From assembly GCA_029287965.1 (NCBI GenBank), contig JARFQC010000089.1, positions 1 to 8,995 of the forward strand: DNA of 8,995 nt, given 5' to 3'. This DNA comes from Arenicellales bacterium. Lineage in GTDB: Bacteria; Pseudomonadota; Gammaproteobacteria; BMS3Bbin11. A model generated the notes under the pieces. It searched no databases, was not told the DNA's origin, and saw nothing but the letters and a program-made list of their open reading frames with translations. The translations under genes and the position numbers were made by a program. Numbering within the stretch: position 1 is the stretch's first letter; each line of letters opens with the position of its first letter. Of the stretch, positions 1 to 5,672 are shown piece by piece.

Positions 1-19
1 AGATGTGTATAAGAGACAG
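1..19 (+). other. Tn5 mosaic-end sequencing adapter (library artefact)
   Basis: The first 19 bases read AGATGTGTATAAGAGACAG, the Tn5 transposase mosaic end carried by tagmentation (Nextera-type) adapters. It lies exactly at the sequence start, and the coding frame on the minus strand runs up to it and is then cut. This is untrimmed adapter, not a genomic transposon end. Any annotation touching these bases should be discarded, and the window start is a contig end. Confidence 0.96.
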
Positions 20-242
20 GCGCAAGCTGGCAGTAAAGCGTCTCGCCACCGTCTGCGTACAGGCTTTTCCAGAAAACCTCGCGCGCGGTTGTGTAGTCTT
101 CGATGCGCTGGCCTGTCTCTTCTGATAGTTCAGCCTCTGTTAATAATTCAGACTCATTTAAAAATGATATAACCGCCAACAGGATGATAATTAGTACGAC
201 AGGCACAACCTTTTTCGAATATTTGTTTGATCGGATGGTCAT
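20..242 (-). CDS. Probable endonuclease I-like protein, N-terminal fragment (cut by contig end)
   Basis: The frame opens at the ATG read leftward from 242 and runs 74 codons into the adapter junction, so the C-terminal part is missing. Residues 1-11 are basic (RSNKYSKK) and 12-28 form one hydrophobic segment (VVPVVLIIILLAVISFL), so the protein is probably membrane-anchored or exported. After an acidic linker (29-49) comes ARE-FW--LYADGGETLYC (53-71). From memory this resembles the start of the endonuclease I / EndA-like nuclease domain, where a Leu-Tyr-Cys or Phe-Tyr-Cys stretch follows a helix. The HNH-like catalytic region would lie in the missing part, so nuclease identity is an inference. 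The gene is divergent from the DUF922 gene, and its first part is clearly more AT-rich than its neighbours. An overlapping 75-residue frame ending near 154 is rejected because it stops early and lacks this motif. Confidence 0.6.
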
Positions 243-261
243 GTCTCATTGCTGTGTGATG

Positions 262-271
262 GGTAGCTACC
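262..271. repeat. Perfect 10-bp palindrome between divergent genes
   Basis: GGTAGCTACC is a perfect inverted repeat without spacer. It lies near the middle of the 62-base region between the start of the minus-strand nuclease-like gene (242) and the plus-strand DUF922 gene (305). Its position suits an operator shared by two divergent promoters. The same half-sites, GGTAG and CTACC, recur with a 2-base spacer at 2364-2375. No regulator can be named, and a 10-bp palindrome can arise by chance. Confidence 0.35.
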
Positions 272-289
272 TGCGGTCGGTGCCCAGTG

Positions 290-295
290 TATGAT
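290..295 (+). promoter_or_regulatory. Possible -10 element for a leaderless DUF922 transcript
   Basis: TATGAT differs from the sigma-70 -10 consensus at one position. It lies so that transcription would begin around 302-305, at the GTG/ATG start of the DUF922 gene. No Shine-Dalgarno precedes that gene, which would fit a leaderless message. No recognisable -35 hexamer lies 16-18 bases upstream, so support is weak. Confidence 0.25.
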
Positions 296-304
296 GCTGC
301 CGTG

Positions 305-883
305 ATGCTAGCAAAGATTCTCAAAACCGTTGCGCCAGCCGCGCTGCTGGTTGCCGGGCTGCCTGCCCTTGCCGAACCCACCGTACAGTTCAGGTCGGAG
401 TACTATACGGTCAGCGGAGACAGCCTGGAGGCGATCCATCGCGACATGATATGGCAGTCTCCTTTCAGGCGGGGAGAGCTGTCCTACGTGGCAGAAACGG
501 GATCGCGTTTCAACTGGAAGTACACGACCAGGGAAAGCCGCGATGCCTGCGCGATTACGCAACTGGAAGTGGACGTCATCATCACGGTCACGCTGCCGCA
601 GCACGACAATCCGGCCGGCCTGGCGCCCGCCGTACTGGACCGGTGGCAACAGTACCTGGAAGCGCTTCAGCAGCATGAGCAGACGCATGTGGATCATGCA
701 CTGGAAGCTGTCCACGAACTGGAAAAACGCCTCGGGGAGATCGCTCCGCAAGCACGCTGCAGAGAGATAGACGACGCCGTCGACCGGGTTGGACGGGAAG
801 TGCTGGATGCCATGACGGCACGCGACGAGGCGTTCGACCGCGCAACCCGTCATGGTATGGACACACGCGAAGCCTTCCCATGA
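305..883 (+). CDS. Secreted DUF922-family protein, putative zinc protease
   Basis: From the ATG at 305 this is a 192-residue exported protein. Residues 1-23 form a signal peptide: Lys4 and Lys7, a hydrophobic core (VAPAALLVAGLPA), and a signal peptidase I site ALA before EP. The rest fits the DUF922 family, annotated as predicted secreted Zn-dependent proteases. There is a beta-rich N-terminal half with WKY (71-73), a CAITQLEVDVIITVTLP strand (82-98), a helix with RWQQYLEAL (113-121), and then HEQTH (124-128), an HExxH zinc motif, with another His at 131. Cys82 and Cys152 could pair in the periplasm. The frame stays open upstream to GTG at 302 and GTG at 287, but the ATG gives the cleanest signal peptide. 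There is no Shine-Dalgarno before any of these starts. Proteolytic activity is inferred from the motif only. The gap to rimO is 117 bases. Confidence 0.77.
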   Translation: MLAKILKTVAPAALLVAGLPALAEPTVQFRSEYYTVSGDSLEAIHRDMIWQSPFRRGELSYVAETGSRFNWKYTTRESRDACAITQLEVDVIITVTLPQHDNPAGLAPAVLDRWQQYLEALQQHEQTHVDHALEAVHELEKRLGEIAPQARCREIDDAVDRVGREVLDAMTARDEAFDRATRHGMDTREAFP

Positions 884-1000
884 GGCCGTGTATATCTGGC
901 TGTCGCCCTGGTAATCACGGTGATAATGTCGTGTCTGTCCGGTGAATAACCTAGAATAGCCCGTTTACTGTTTTCACTGCTGTTTCGCAGCTGGATAGAG
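884..1000 (+). promoter_or_regulatory. Intergenic region upstream of rimO, probable promoter region
   Basis: These 117 bases hold no gene. An 11-bp inverted repeat, ATCAC-G-GTGAT, lies at 914-924 and could be an operator or chance. GATAAT (922-927) and TAGAAT (952-957) resemble -10 hexamers, but neither has a good -35 partner. No terminator-like stem with a T-run follows the DUF922 gene. GGATAGAG (992-1000 area) just before the rimO ATG may be a weak ribosome-binding site. Confidence 0.3.
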
Positions 1001-2323
1001 ATGTCACGCACCATGCACAATGTCGGCTTTGTCAGCCTGGGCTGCCCCAAGGCGCTGGTCGATTCCGAACAGATCATCACGCGTCTGCGTGCCGAAGGCT
1101 ACGCCATTCAACCGGACTATGCGTCCTCAGACGTGGTGGTGATCAACACCTGCGGCTTTATCGAAGACGCCGTGGAAGAGTCGTTGTCCGCCATCGGTGA
1201 AGCGCTGAATGAAAACGGCAAGGTCATTGTCACCGGCTGCCTGGGCGCAAAACAGGGGCTCGTTGAAGAGCACTTTCCGGAAGTACTGGCGGTAACCGGG
1301 CCGCATGCTGCAGACGAGGTGATGCAGGCCATCCATGCGCACCTGCCGCCGGACAAGGATCCAAAAACGGCTCTGATCCCGCCCGGTGGCATCAAGCTGA
1401 CACCACGCCATTACGCTTATTTGAAAATTTCCGAAGGCTGCAACCATCGTTGCACGTTCTGCATCATTCCTGCTCTGCGCGGTGACCTGGTCAGCCGACC
1501 GGTGGGTGACGTCATGCAGGAGGCTGAAAGCCTGGTCGGGGCCGGCGTGCGGGAACTGCTGGTGATTTCACAGGATACCAGCGCCTACGGTGTCGACACG
1601 CGTTACCGCAGTGACTTCTGGAACGGCAGGCCGCTAAGGACGCGCTTTACCGAACTGGCCGCTGCACTGGGTGAGCTGGGCGCCTGGGTCAGGCTGCACT
1701 ACGTCTACCCTTACCCGCATGTCGACGAAGTCATCCCGTTGATGGCGGAGGGAAAAATCCTGCCCTACCTTGATGTGCCACTGCAGCATGCCAGCTACGA
1801 CATACTGAAAGCGATGAAACGCCCGGCCAGTGCTGAGAATGCATTGCGCCGCATAGAGGCCTGGCGCAGTCAGTGTCCGGATATCACCCTGCGCAGCACC
1901 TTCATCGTCGGCTTCCCCGGTGAAACCGAGCAGCACTTCGAGGAACTGCTCGATTTCATTGACGAAGCCAGGCTCGACCGGGTCGGTGCGTTTACTTACT
2001 CAGCCGTAGACGGTGCGGTGGCCAATGACTTGCCCGGCGCCGTCGCGGAGGAAGTAAAACAGGACCGTCTGCAGCGCTTCATGGCCCTGCAGGAAAGCAT
2101 ATCGGAACAGAAGCTGGCCAGCCGCATTGGCCAGGTGGAAGAGGTCATTATCGATGGCCGTGATGAGGAGGGACTGGTAGGGCGCAGCAGGAGCGATGCA
2201 CCGGAGATCGACGGCGCGGTCTTTATCGACGGTGACCGGCAGTGCCAGCCCGGAGACATCATCCGGGTAAAGATTACCGATTCAAGCGCACACGATTTGT
2301 GGGGTAGGATAGTATCTGATTGA
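1001..2323 (+). CDS. rimO: Ribosomal protein S12 methylthiotransferase RimO
   Basis: This 440-residue protein (E. coli RimO is about 441) is a radical-SAM methylthiotransferase. It adds a methylthio group to the beta-carbon of a conserved aspartate of ribosomal protein S12 in the cytoplasm. All three domains are complete. The N-terminal MTTase domain has the three auxiliary-cluster cysteines Cys15 (SLGCPK), Cys51 (NTCGFIEDA) and Cys80 (TGCLG). The radical-SAM core has CNHRCTFC, that is Cys147, Cys151 and Cys154, followed by IIPALRG. The C-terminal TRAM domain, about 373-440, contains RSRSDAPEIDGAVF. RimO rather than MiaB is indicated by SLGCPKALVDSE, VDTRYRSDFW and YSAVDGAVANDLP. The start at 1001 gives the expected N-terminus; Met5 is an alternative. 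The gene probably has its own promoter upstream, since 117 bases separate it from DUF922. An 81-base gap without terminator leads to the transporter gene. Confidence 0.96.
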   Translation: MSRTMHNVGFVSLGCPKALVDSEQIITRLRAEGYAIQPDYASSDVVVINTCGFIEDAVEESLSAIGEALNENGKVIVTGCLGAKQGLVEEHFPEVLAVTGPHAADEVMQAIHAHLPPDKDPKTALIPPGGIKLTPRHYAYLKISEGCNHRCTFCIIPALRGDLVSRPVGDVMQEAESLVGAGVRELLVISQDTSAYGVDTRYRSDFWNGRPLRTRFTELAAALGELGAWVRLHYVYPYPHVDEVIPLMAEGKILPYLDVPLQHASYDILKAMKRPASAENALRRIEAWRSQCPDITLRSTFIVGFPGETEQHFEELLDFIDEARLDRVGAFTYSAVDGAVANDLPGAVAEEVKQDRLQRFMALQESISEQKLASRIGQVEEVIIDGRDEEGLVGRSRSDAPEIDGAVFIDGDRQCQPGDIIRVKITDSSAHDLWGRIVSD

Positions 2324-2404
2324 TCTCGCACATATGCCTTTAGTGCGCAGGACACAATGACCAGGTAGAACTACCGCTGGATATTTAAAGACGAAAAATT
2401 TTCC
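2324..2404 (+). promoter_or_regulatory. Intergenic region between rimO and the transporter operon
   Basis: These 81 bases are the only sizeable gap in the 1001-8882 run, so an operon promoter could lie here. I see no clear -35/-10 pair. A spaced dyad GGTAG-AA-CTACC lies at 2364-2375, followed by an AT-rich stretch (2380-2404) leading to the next start. CGCAC (2327-2331) and GTGCG (2343-2347) can pair, but the 5-bp stem with an 11-base loop has no T-run, so it is not a terminator. Confidence 0.3.
2364..2375. repeat. Inverted repeat GGTAG-AA-CTACC, possible operator
   Basis: Two 5-base half-sites, GGTAG and CTACC, are separated by AA, 29 bases before the transporter start. The same half-sites form the spacer-less palindrome at 262-271. 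The loop is too short for a full RNA hairpin, so a protein-binding DNA site is the better reading. The different spacing between the two copies argues against one dimeric regulator binding both, and chance is possible. Confidence 0.3.
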
Positions 2405-3361
2405 ATGAACATGAAAGATAAACTCAGGCTGTTTCCGGTTGCCGCCTTCACCCTGATCATGGGGTTGGTGGGATTCGCCATGGCCATCAAGGCAGCAGAA
2501 AAACAGGGCATGATCCCGCTCGAGATCAGCCCGCTGGTGTACATGGCTTCCGTCGTGTTGTTCATATTCATTTCGCTGGTATACCTGCTCAAGATTATCC
2601 GCCACGGGGACCAGGTGCTCGCGGAATTCAACCACCCGATCAAGCTGCAGTTCTTTCCCGCTATATCAATCAGCCTGATCCTGATCGGGACAGCGTCCTA
2701 TGGGCAGCAGCATGCCTCGGCCGGCCTGTTATGGTCGCTGGGCAGCGGTATGCACCTGGTGTTCTCGCTGATTATCATCAATGAATGGCTGCACCGCAGC
2801 AGTTTCGAGATTATTCACAGCAACCCGTCCTGGTTCATTCCCGTGGTCGGCAACATCCTGATACCGATCGGCGGCGTGGCCATGGCACCGGCGGAAATCT
2901 CATGGTTCTTCTTCAGTGTCGGGCTGGTGTTCTGGATCATCCTGTTCACCATCATTTTCTACCGCCTGGTATTCCATCCGCCCATGCCGGGCAAGCTGCT
3001 GCCGACGATTGCAATTTTCCTCGCCCCGCCGGCAGTCGGTTTCCTTGCCTACGTGGCCCTGAACGGTGACCTGGATAATTTCGGCCGCATTCTCTATTAC
3101 ACGGCCCTGTTTATCACCATGCTCCTGCTGGTGCAGGCCGGCCGCCTGGCCAAGCTGCAGTTCTCGCTGTCCATGTGGGCCTATACCTTCCCGCTGGCGG
3201 CCATGACTATTGCCAGCATCAAGATGCTTGAACTGACCGGTGCCAGGGTGTTCCTGGTGATTTCCTACCTGATACTGATGGTGCTCGTGGTGGTCATAGC
3301 CAGCCTGGTCGTGCGCACTGTAGTCGCCGTACAGCGTAACGAGATCTGTGTCGAGGACTGA
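2405..3361 (+). CDS. SLAC1/TehA-family (TDT) membrane transporter or anion channel
   Basis: A 318-residue inner-membrane protein with about ten hydrophobic helices, roughly at 8-30, 43-64, 82-99, 106-127, 142-160, 165-188, 198-218, 227-245, 253-274 and 281-303. This is the layout of the tellurite-resistance/dicarboxylate transporter (TDT) family, which includes bacterial TehA and plant SLAC1. Family-like motifs are FNHPIK (75-80), NPSWFIPVVGN (140-150), LAPPAVGFLAY (206-216) and WAYTFPLAAMTIA (258-270). The YTFP Phe, at 262, may match the gating Phe of TehA; that is an alignment by eye. Substrate cannot be predicted; anions, sulfite, C4-dicarboxylates and tellurite are linked to the family. 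ATG at 2411 (Met3) is an alternative start; neither has a strong Shine-Dalgarno. It is probably the first gene of the run that reads through to the LPS genes, ending 3 bases before the phosphatase. Confidence 0.85.
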   Translation: MNMKDKLRLFPVAAFTLIMGLVGFAMAIKAAEKQGMIPLEISPLVYMASVVLFIFISLVYLLKIIRHGDQVLAEFNHPIKLQFFPAISISLILIGTASYGQQHASAGLLWSLGSGMHLVFSLIIINEWLHRSSFEIIHSNPSWFIPVVGNILIPIGGVAMAPAEISWFFFSVGLVFWIILFTIIFYRLVFHPPMPGKLLPTIAIFLAPPAVGFLAYVALNGDLDNFGRILYYTALFITMLLLVQAGRLAKLQFSLSMWAYTFPLAAMTIASIKMLELTGARVFLVISYLILMVLVVVIASLVVRTVVAVQRNEICVED

Positions 3362-3364
3362 ATC

Positions 3365-4153
3365 ATGACGCCTGACTTGTCTGAATTGAGTGATCTTGTC
3401 AGGGCTGCCGGCCAGGAGGAGCTGATTACACGGTTCAACCGCATCGGTTTTGAATACAAGCAGGACGGCAGCCTGCTGACTGAGGCCGACCTGGCCGTGC
3501 AGACGCGGTTGCAGCAGCAGTTGAGTGAAAAATGGCCGCAGGTGGCGATGCTGGGCGAGGAAATGTCCGCCGACCGGCAACAGGCCATCATTGCCGAAGG
3601 CGGCGCCTTCTGGTGCCTCGATCCGCTCGATGGTACGAGCAACTTTGCCGCCGGAATCCCTTTTTACAGTATCTCTGCCGCCCTGATTGCCGAGGGACAA
3701 CCGCAGCTGGGCATTGTTTATGATCCGGTGCGTGATGAATGCTTCAGTGCCGCGGCCGCAACCGGGGCATGGCTGAACGGGAAAAAACTGGATACCGCAG
3801 GGTTGCCTGAGCGTCCCCTGTCGCGCTGCAGTGCATTGCTGGATTTCAAGCGCCTGGCACCTGAACTGGCAAGCAAGATCGCCCTTGGCCCGCCCTATGC
3901 ATCGCAACGCAGTTTCGGTTCCGTCGCACTGGACTGGTGCTGGCTGGCTGCCGGCCGATGCCAGGTCTACCTGCACGGCAAACAGAACCTGTGGGATTAC
4001 GCGGCGGGCTGGCTTGTCCTGCACGAAGCCGGGGGCAGTTCCAGCACGCTGGACGGGGCAGGGGGCTTCAGCGCCACCCTGCAGCCGCGCTCAGCCGTTG
4101 CTGCCACAACGTCTGCGTTGTACACGAACTGGTACAACTGGCTGCGTAACTGA
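3365..4153 (+). CDS. Inositol monophosphatase-family phosphatase
   Basis: This 262-residue protein has all the metal-binding motifs of the Mg-dependent, Li-sensitive IMPase superfamily: KQDGSLLTEAD (32-42), GEE (Glu65/Glu66), WCLDPLDGTSNF with Asp86, Asp89 and Thr91 (83-94), and NLWDYAAGWLVLHEAGG with Trp210-Asp211 (208-224). The DPLDGTSNF form favours inositol-phosphatase-type members over CysQ-type nucleotidases, which usually have DPLDGTKEF. The substrate could still be another small phosphomonoester, including a sugar phosphate, a histidinol phosphate or a nucleotide. GAGGA at 3353-3357 sits 7 bases before the ATG and supports this start. It overlaps the end of the transporter gene, so the two are translated from one message. 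The gene ends 2 bases before the DUF523 start. Its place upstream of LPS genes could mean a role in sugar metabolism, but that is an inference. Confidence 0.9.
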   Translation: MTPDLSELSDLVRAAGQEELITRFNRIGFEYKQDGSLLTEADLAVQTRLQQQLSEKWPQVAMLGEEMSADRQQAIIAEGGAFWCLDPLDGTSNFAAGIPFYSISAALIAEGQPQLGIVYDPVRDECFSAAAATGAWLNGKKLDTAGLPERPLSRCSALLDFKRLAPELASKIALGPPYASQRSFGSVALDWCWLAAGRCQVYLHGKQNLWDYAAGWLVLHEAGGSSSTLDGAGGFSATLQPRSAVAATTSALYTNWYNWLRN

Positions 4154-4155
4154 GC

Positions 4156-4659
4156 ATGGAGAAACTGCTGATCAGTGCCTGTCTGCTCGGTCAGAGGGTG
4201 CGCTATGACGGCAGGATTCCCGACTATGGAGACAGCAGGCTGATCCGGCAGTGGCAGGACGAGGGCAGGGTAGTCCCGTTCTGCCCGGAGGTTGCCGGCG
4301 GTCTGTCGGTGCCCCGTTCGGCGGCCGAGATTCAGTCGGGCGATGGCGCTGACGTTCTCGATGGTCTGATTTCAGTAGCCACAAAGTCCGGGTTAGAAGT
4401 AAGTGCTCACTTTGTTGCCGGCGCAAGATTGGCGCTGGAGGCCTGCCAAGCCCATGGCATTGTAATAGCCGTTCTCAAAGAAAGCAGTCCTTCCTGCGGC
4501 GTCCGGCAGATTCATGACGGCAGCTTTTCCGGCACCATGCGCACCGGACAGGGTGTGACGACGGCATTATTGAGCCAGTCGGGCATTACGGTATTCAGTG
4601 AATACGAACTCAATGACGCGGCCGAAATGGTGCGGGAGGCTGAAACCTGCGTGTCCTGA
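4156..4659 (+). CDS. DUF523 / TudS-type iron-sulfur protein, putative thiouracil desulfurase
   Basis: A complete 167-residue single-domain DUF523 protein. The diagnostic motifs are SACLLG with Cys9, RYDG (16-19), PFCPEVAGGL--PR with Cys43 and Glu45 (41-54), and ESSPSCG with Cys114 (109-115). Characterised DUF523 members (TudS) hold a [4Fe-4S] cluster on three conserved cysteines and remove sulfur from 2-thiouracil, salvaging uracil. Cys9, Cys43 and Cys114 match that trio. There is an extra Cys at 97. Whether this protein desulfurates thiouracil or another thio-compound cannot be told. There is no good Shine-Dalgarno; the start lies 2 bases after the phosphatase stop, so translational coupling is likely. 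Its last 13 bases overlap waaC if waaC starts at CTG 4647, and the waaC ribosome-binding site lies inside this gene. Confidence 0.9.
   Translation: MEKLLISACLLGQRVRYDGRIPDYGDSRLIRQWQDEGRVVPFCPEVAGGLSVPRSAAEIQSGDGADVLDGLISVATKSGLEVSAHFVAGARLALEACQAHGIVIAVLKESSPSCGVRQIHDGSFSGTMRTGQGVTTALLSQSGITVFSEYELNDAAEMVREAETCVS
4634..4639 (+). promoter_or_regulatory. Shine-Dalgarno that fixes the waaC start at a CTG codon
   Basis: GGGAGG is close to the ideal anti-16S match and lies 7 bases before CTG 4647-4649. No ATG, GTG or TTG in any frame lies at a suitable distance: GTG at 4651 is in the DUF523 frame, only three codons from its stop, and GTG at 4689 is about 50 bases away. The site is within the DUF523 coding sequence, near its end. 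Confidence 0.82.
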
Positions 4660-5672
4660 TAGTCAAAACGTCTTCACTGGGTGATGTCGTGCATACCTTG
4701 CCTGCGCTGACGGATGCCGCTGAAGCATTACCGAACATGTATTTCGACTGGCTGGTGGAAGAAGCCTTTGCGCCCATTCCATCATGGCATCCTGCTGTCG
4801 TGCAGGTGATTCCCGTTGCTCTGCGTCGCTGGCGTAAAGCGCCTCTCAGCAAGCAGACTCGACAGCAGTGGCATGAATTCAAGCATCGCGTGACTGCGGC
4901 CGACTATGACGCGATCATCGATGCCCAGGGATTACTTAAAAGCGCCTGGCTGACTCGCATGGCAAGTGGCACACGTCATGGCCTGGATCGCCACAGTGCA
5001 CGCGAAGGGCTTGCATCGCTGGTTTACGACTACAAGCACCACGTCCCGCGTGGTGCACATGCCATAGAGCGTGTCAGGGAGCTGTTCGCCAGTGTGCTGG
5101 GCTACGCCGTTCATCACACCGAGCCTGATTACGGTATCTTTACCGGTGACCCGGTCGCCGGACCGCCGACGCTGGTCTTCCTGCATGCAACCAGCTGGGC
5201 AAGCAAGCACTGGCCTGAGGGCTACTGGCAGGAAATGATAAAATTGGCCGCCCAGGCGGGTTACCGTATTGCACTGCCGTGGGGCTCTGTCGCTGAACGG
5301 CAGCGGTCAGAGCAACTGGCAACCGTAGCAGACAGCGCCTATGTCCCCGATGCAATGGATTTGAACGGGATAGCCGGTCTGCTGGCATCGGCCACGGGCG
5401 CTGTTGCCGTGGACACCGGGCTGGGACACCTGGCCGCGGCATTCTCGGTGCCGACCGTTTCGCTTTATGGACCGACTGACTCGCAGCTGACCGGTACGCG
5501 TGGCCATTTCCAGGCGCAGCTGCATGCCGGTTTCGGTTGTGCTCCCTGCCTACAGCGGCAGTGCAGTTATCGCGGCGACTCGACTGTGAAGCCGGCCTGT
5601 TTTGAAGACGTGACGCCGGCGCGGGCGTGGTTGACGCTGCAAGATCTGATTAAACAAAAGGACGCAACATGA
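4647..5672 (+). CDS. waaC: Lipopolysaccharide heptosyltransferase I (WaaC), probable CTG start
   Basis: A GT9 glycosyltransferase that adds the first L-glycero-D-manno-heptose to Kdo2-lipid A at the inner face of the cytoplasmic membrane. Read from CTG 4647 (initiator Met), the N-terminus is MRVLIVKTSSLGDVVHTLPA, which matches the canonical WaaC start and carries Asp13, the catalytic base in E. coli WaaC. Lys187 (in SKHWPEGYW) and Asp256 (VDTGLGHLAAAF) match its Lys192 and Asp261. Total length is 341 residues; E. coli WaaC is about 319. The frame is closed by TGA at 4641-4643. The only conventional start, GTG 4689, would remove 14 residues including Asp13. Internal motifs include DAQGLLKSAWLTR and SLYGPTDSQLTGT. 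A cysteine-rich stretch (Cys298, Cys301, Cys306) lies near the C-terminus. It overlaps DUF523 by 13 bases and galE by 4. If the CTG reflects a base error, ATG is the obvious intended codon. Confidence 0.93.
   Translation: MRVLIVKTSSLGDVVHTLPALTDAAEALPNMYFDWLVEEAFAPIPSWHPAVVQVIPVALRRWRKAPLSKQTRQQWHEFKHRVTAADYDAIIDAQGLLKSAWLTRMASGTRHGLDRHSAREGLASLVYDYKHHVPRGAHAIERVRELFASVLGYAVHHTEPDYGIFTGDPVAGPPTLVFLHATSWASKHWPEGYWQEMIKLAAQAGYRIALPWGSVAERQRSEQLATVADSAYVPDAMDLNGIAGLLASATGAVAVDTGLGHLAAAFSVPTVSLYGPTDSQLTGTRGHFQAQLHAGFGCAPCLQRQCSYRGDSTVKPACFEDVTPARAWLTLQDLIKQKDAT

Noticed and set aside
113..121. CTGTCTCTT resembling the reverse of the mosaic-end adapter
   Set aside because: Only 9 bases match, and it sits inside a continuous coding frame, so it is coincidence and not a second adapter.
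154..381. 75-codon minus-strand frame overlapping the nuclease-like gene and the DUF922 signal peptide
   Set aside because: It crosses the start region of the DUF922 gene in antisense, has no motif, and a better minus-strand frame with an EndA-like motif covers the same bases.
2327..2347. Hairpin after rimO as a terminator
   Set aside because: The stem is only 5 bp with an 11-base loop and no T-run follows.
2900..4024. Long minus-strand open frame (374 codons) across the transporter and phosphatase genes
   Set aside because: It lies antisense to two well-supported genes, its product is rich in Gln, His and Arg with no recognisable motif, and it is explained by GC-rich codon structure on the other strand.
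1001..4659. A sulfur-RNA or ribosome module linking rimO and the TudS-type gene
   Set aside because: Both handle sulfur chemistry, but two unrelated genes and an 81-base gap separate them, and nothing in the sequence connects their functions.
4689..4691. GTG as the waaC start
   Set aside because: It would remove the conserved VKTSSLGDV segment and catalytic Asp13, and no Shine-Dalgarno lies at a proper distance, while GGGAGG is well placed for CTG 4647.
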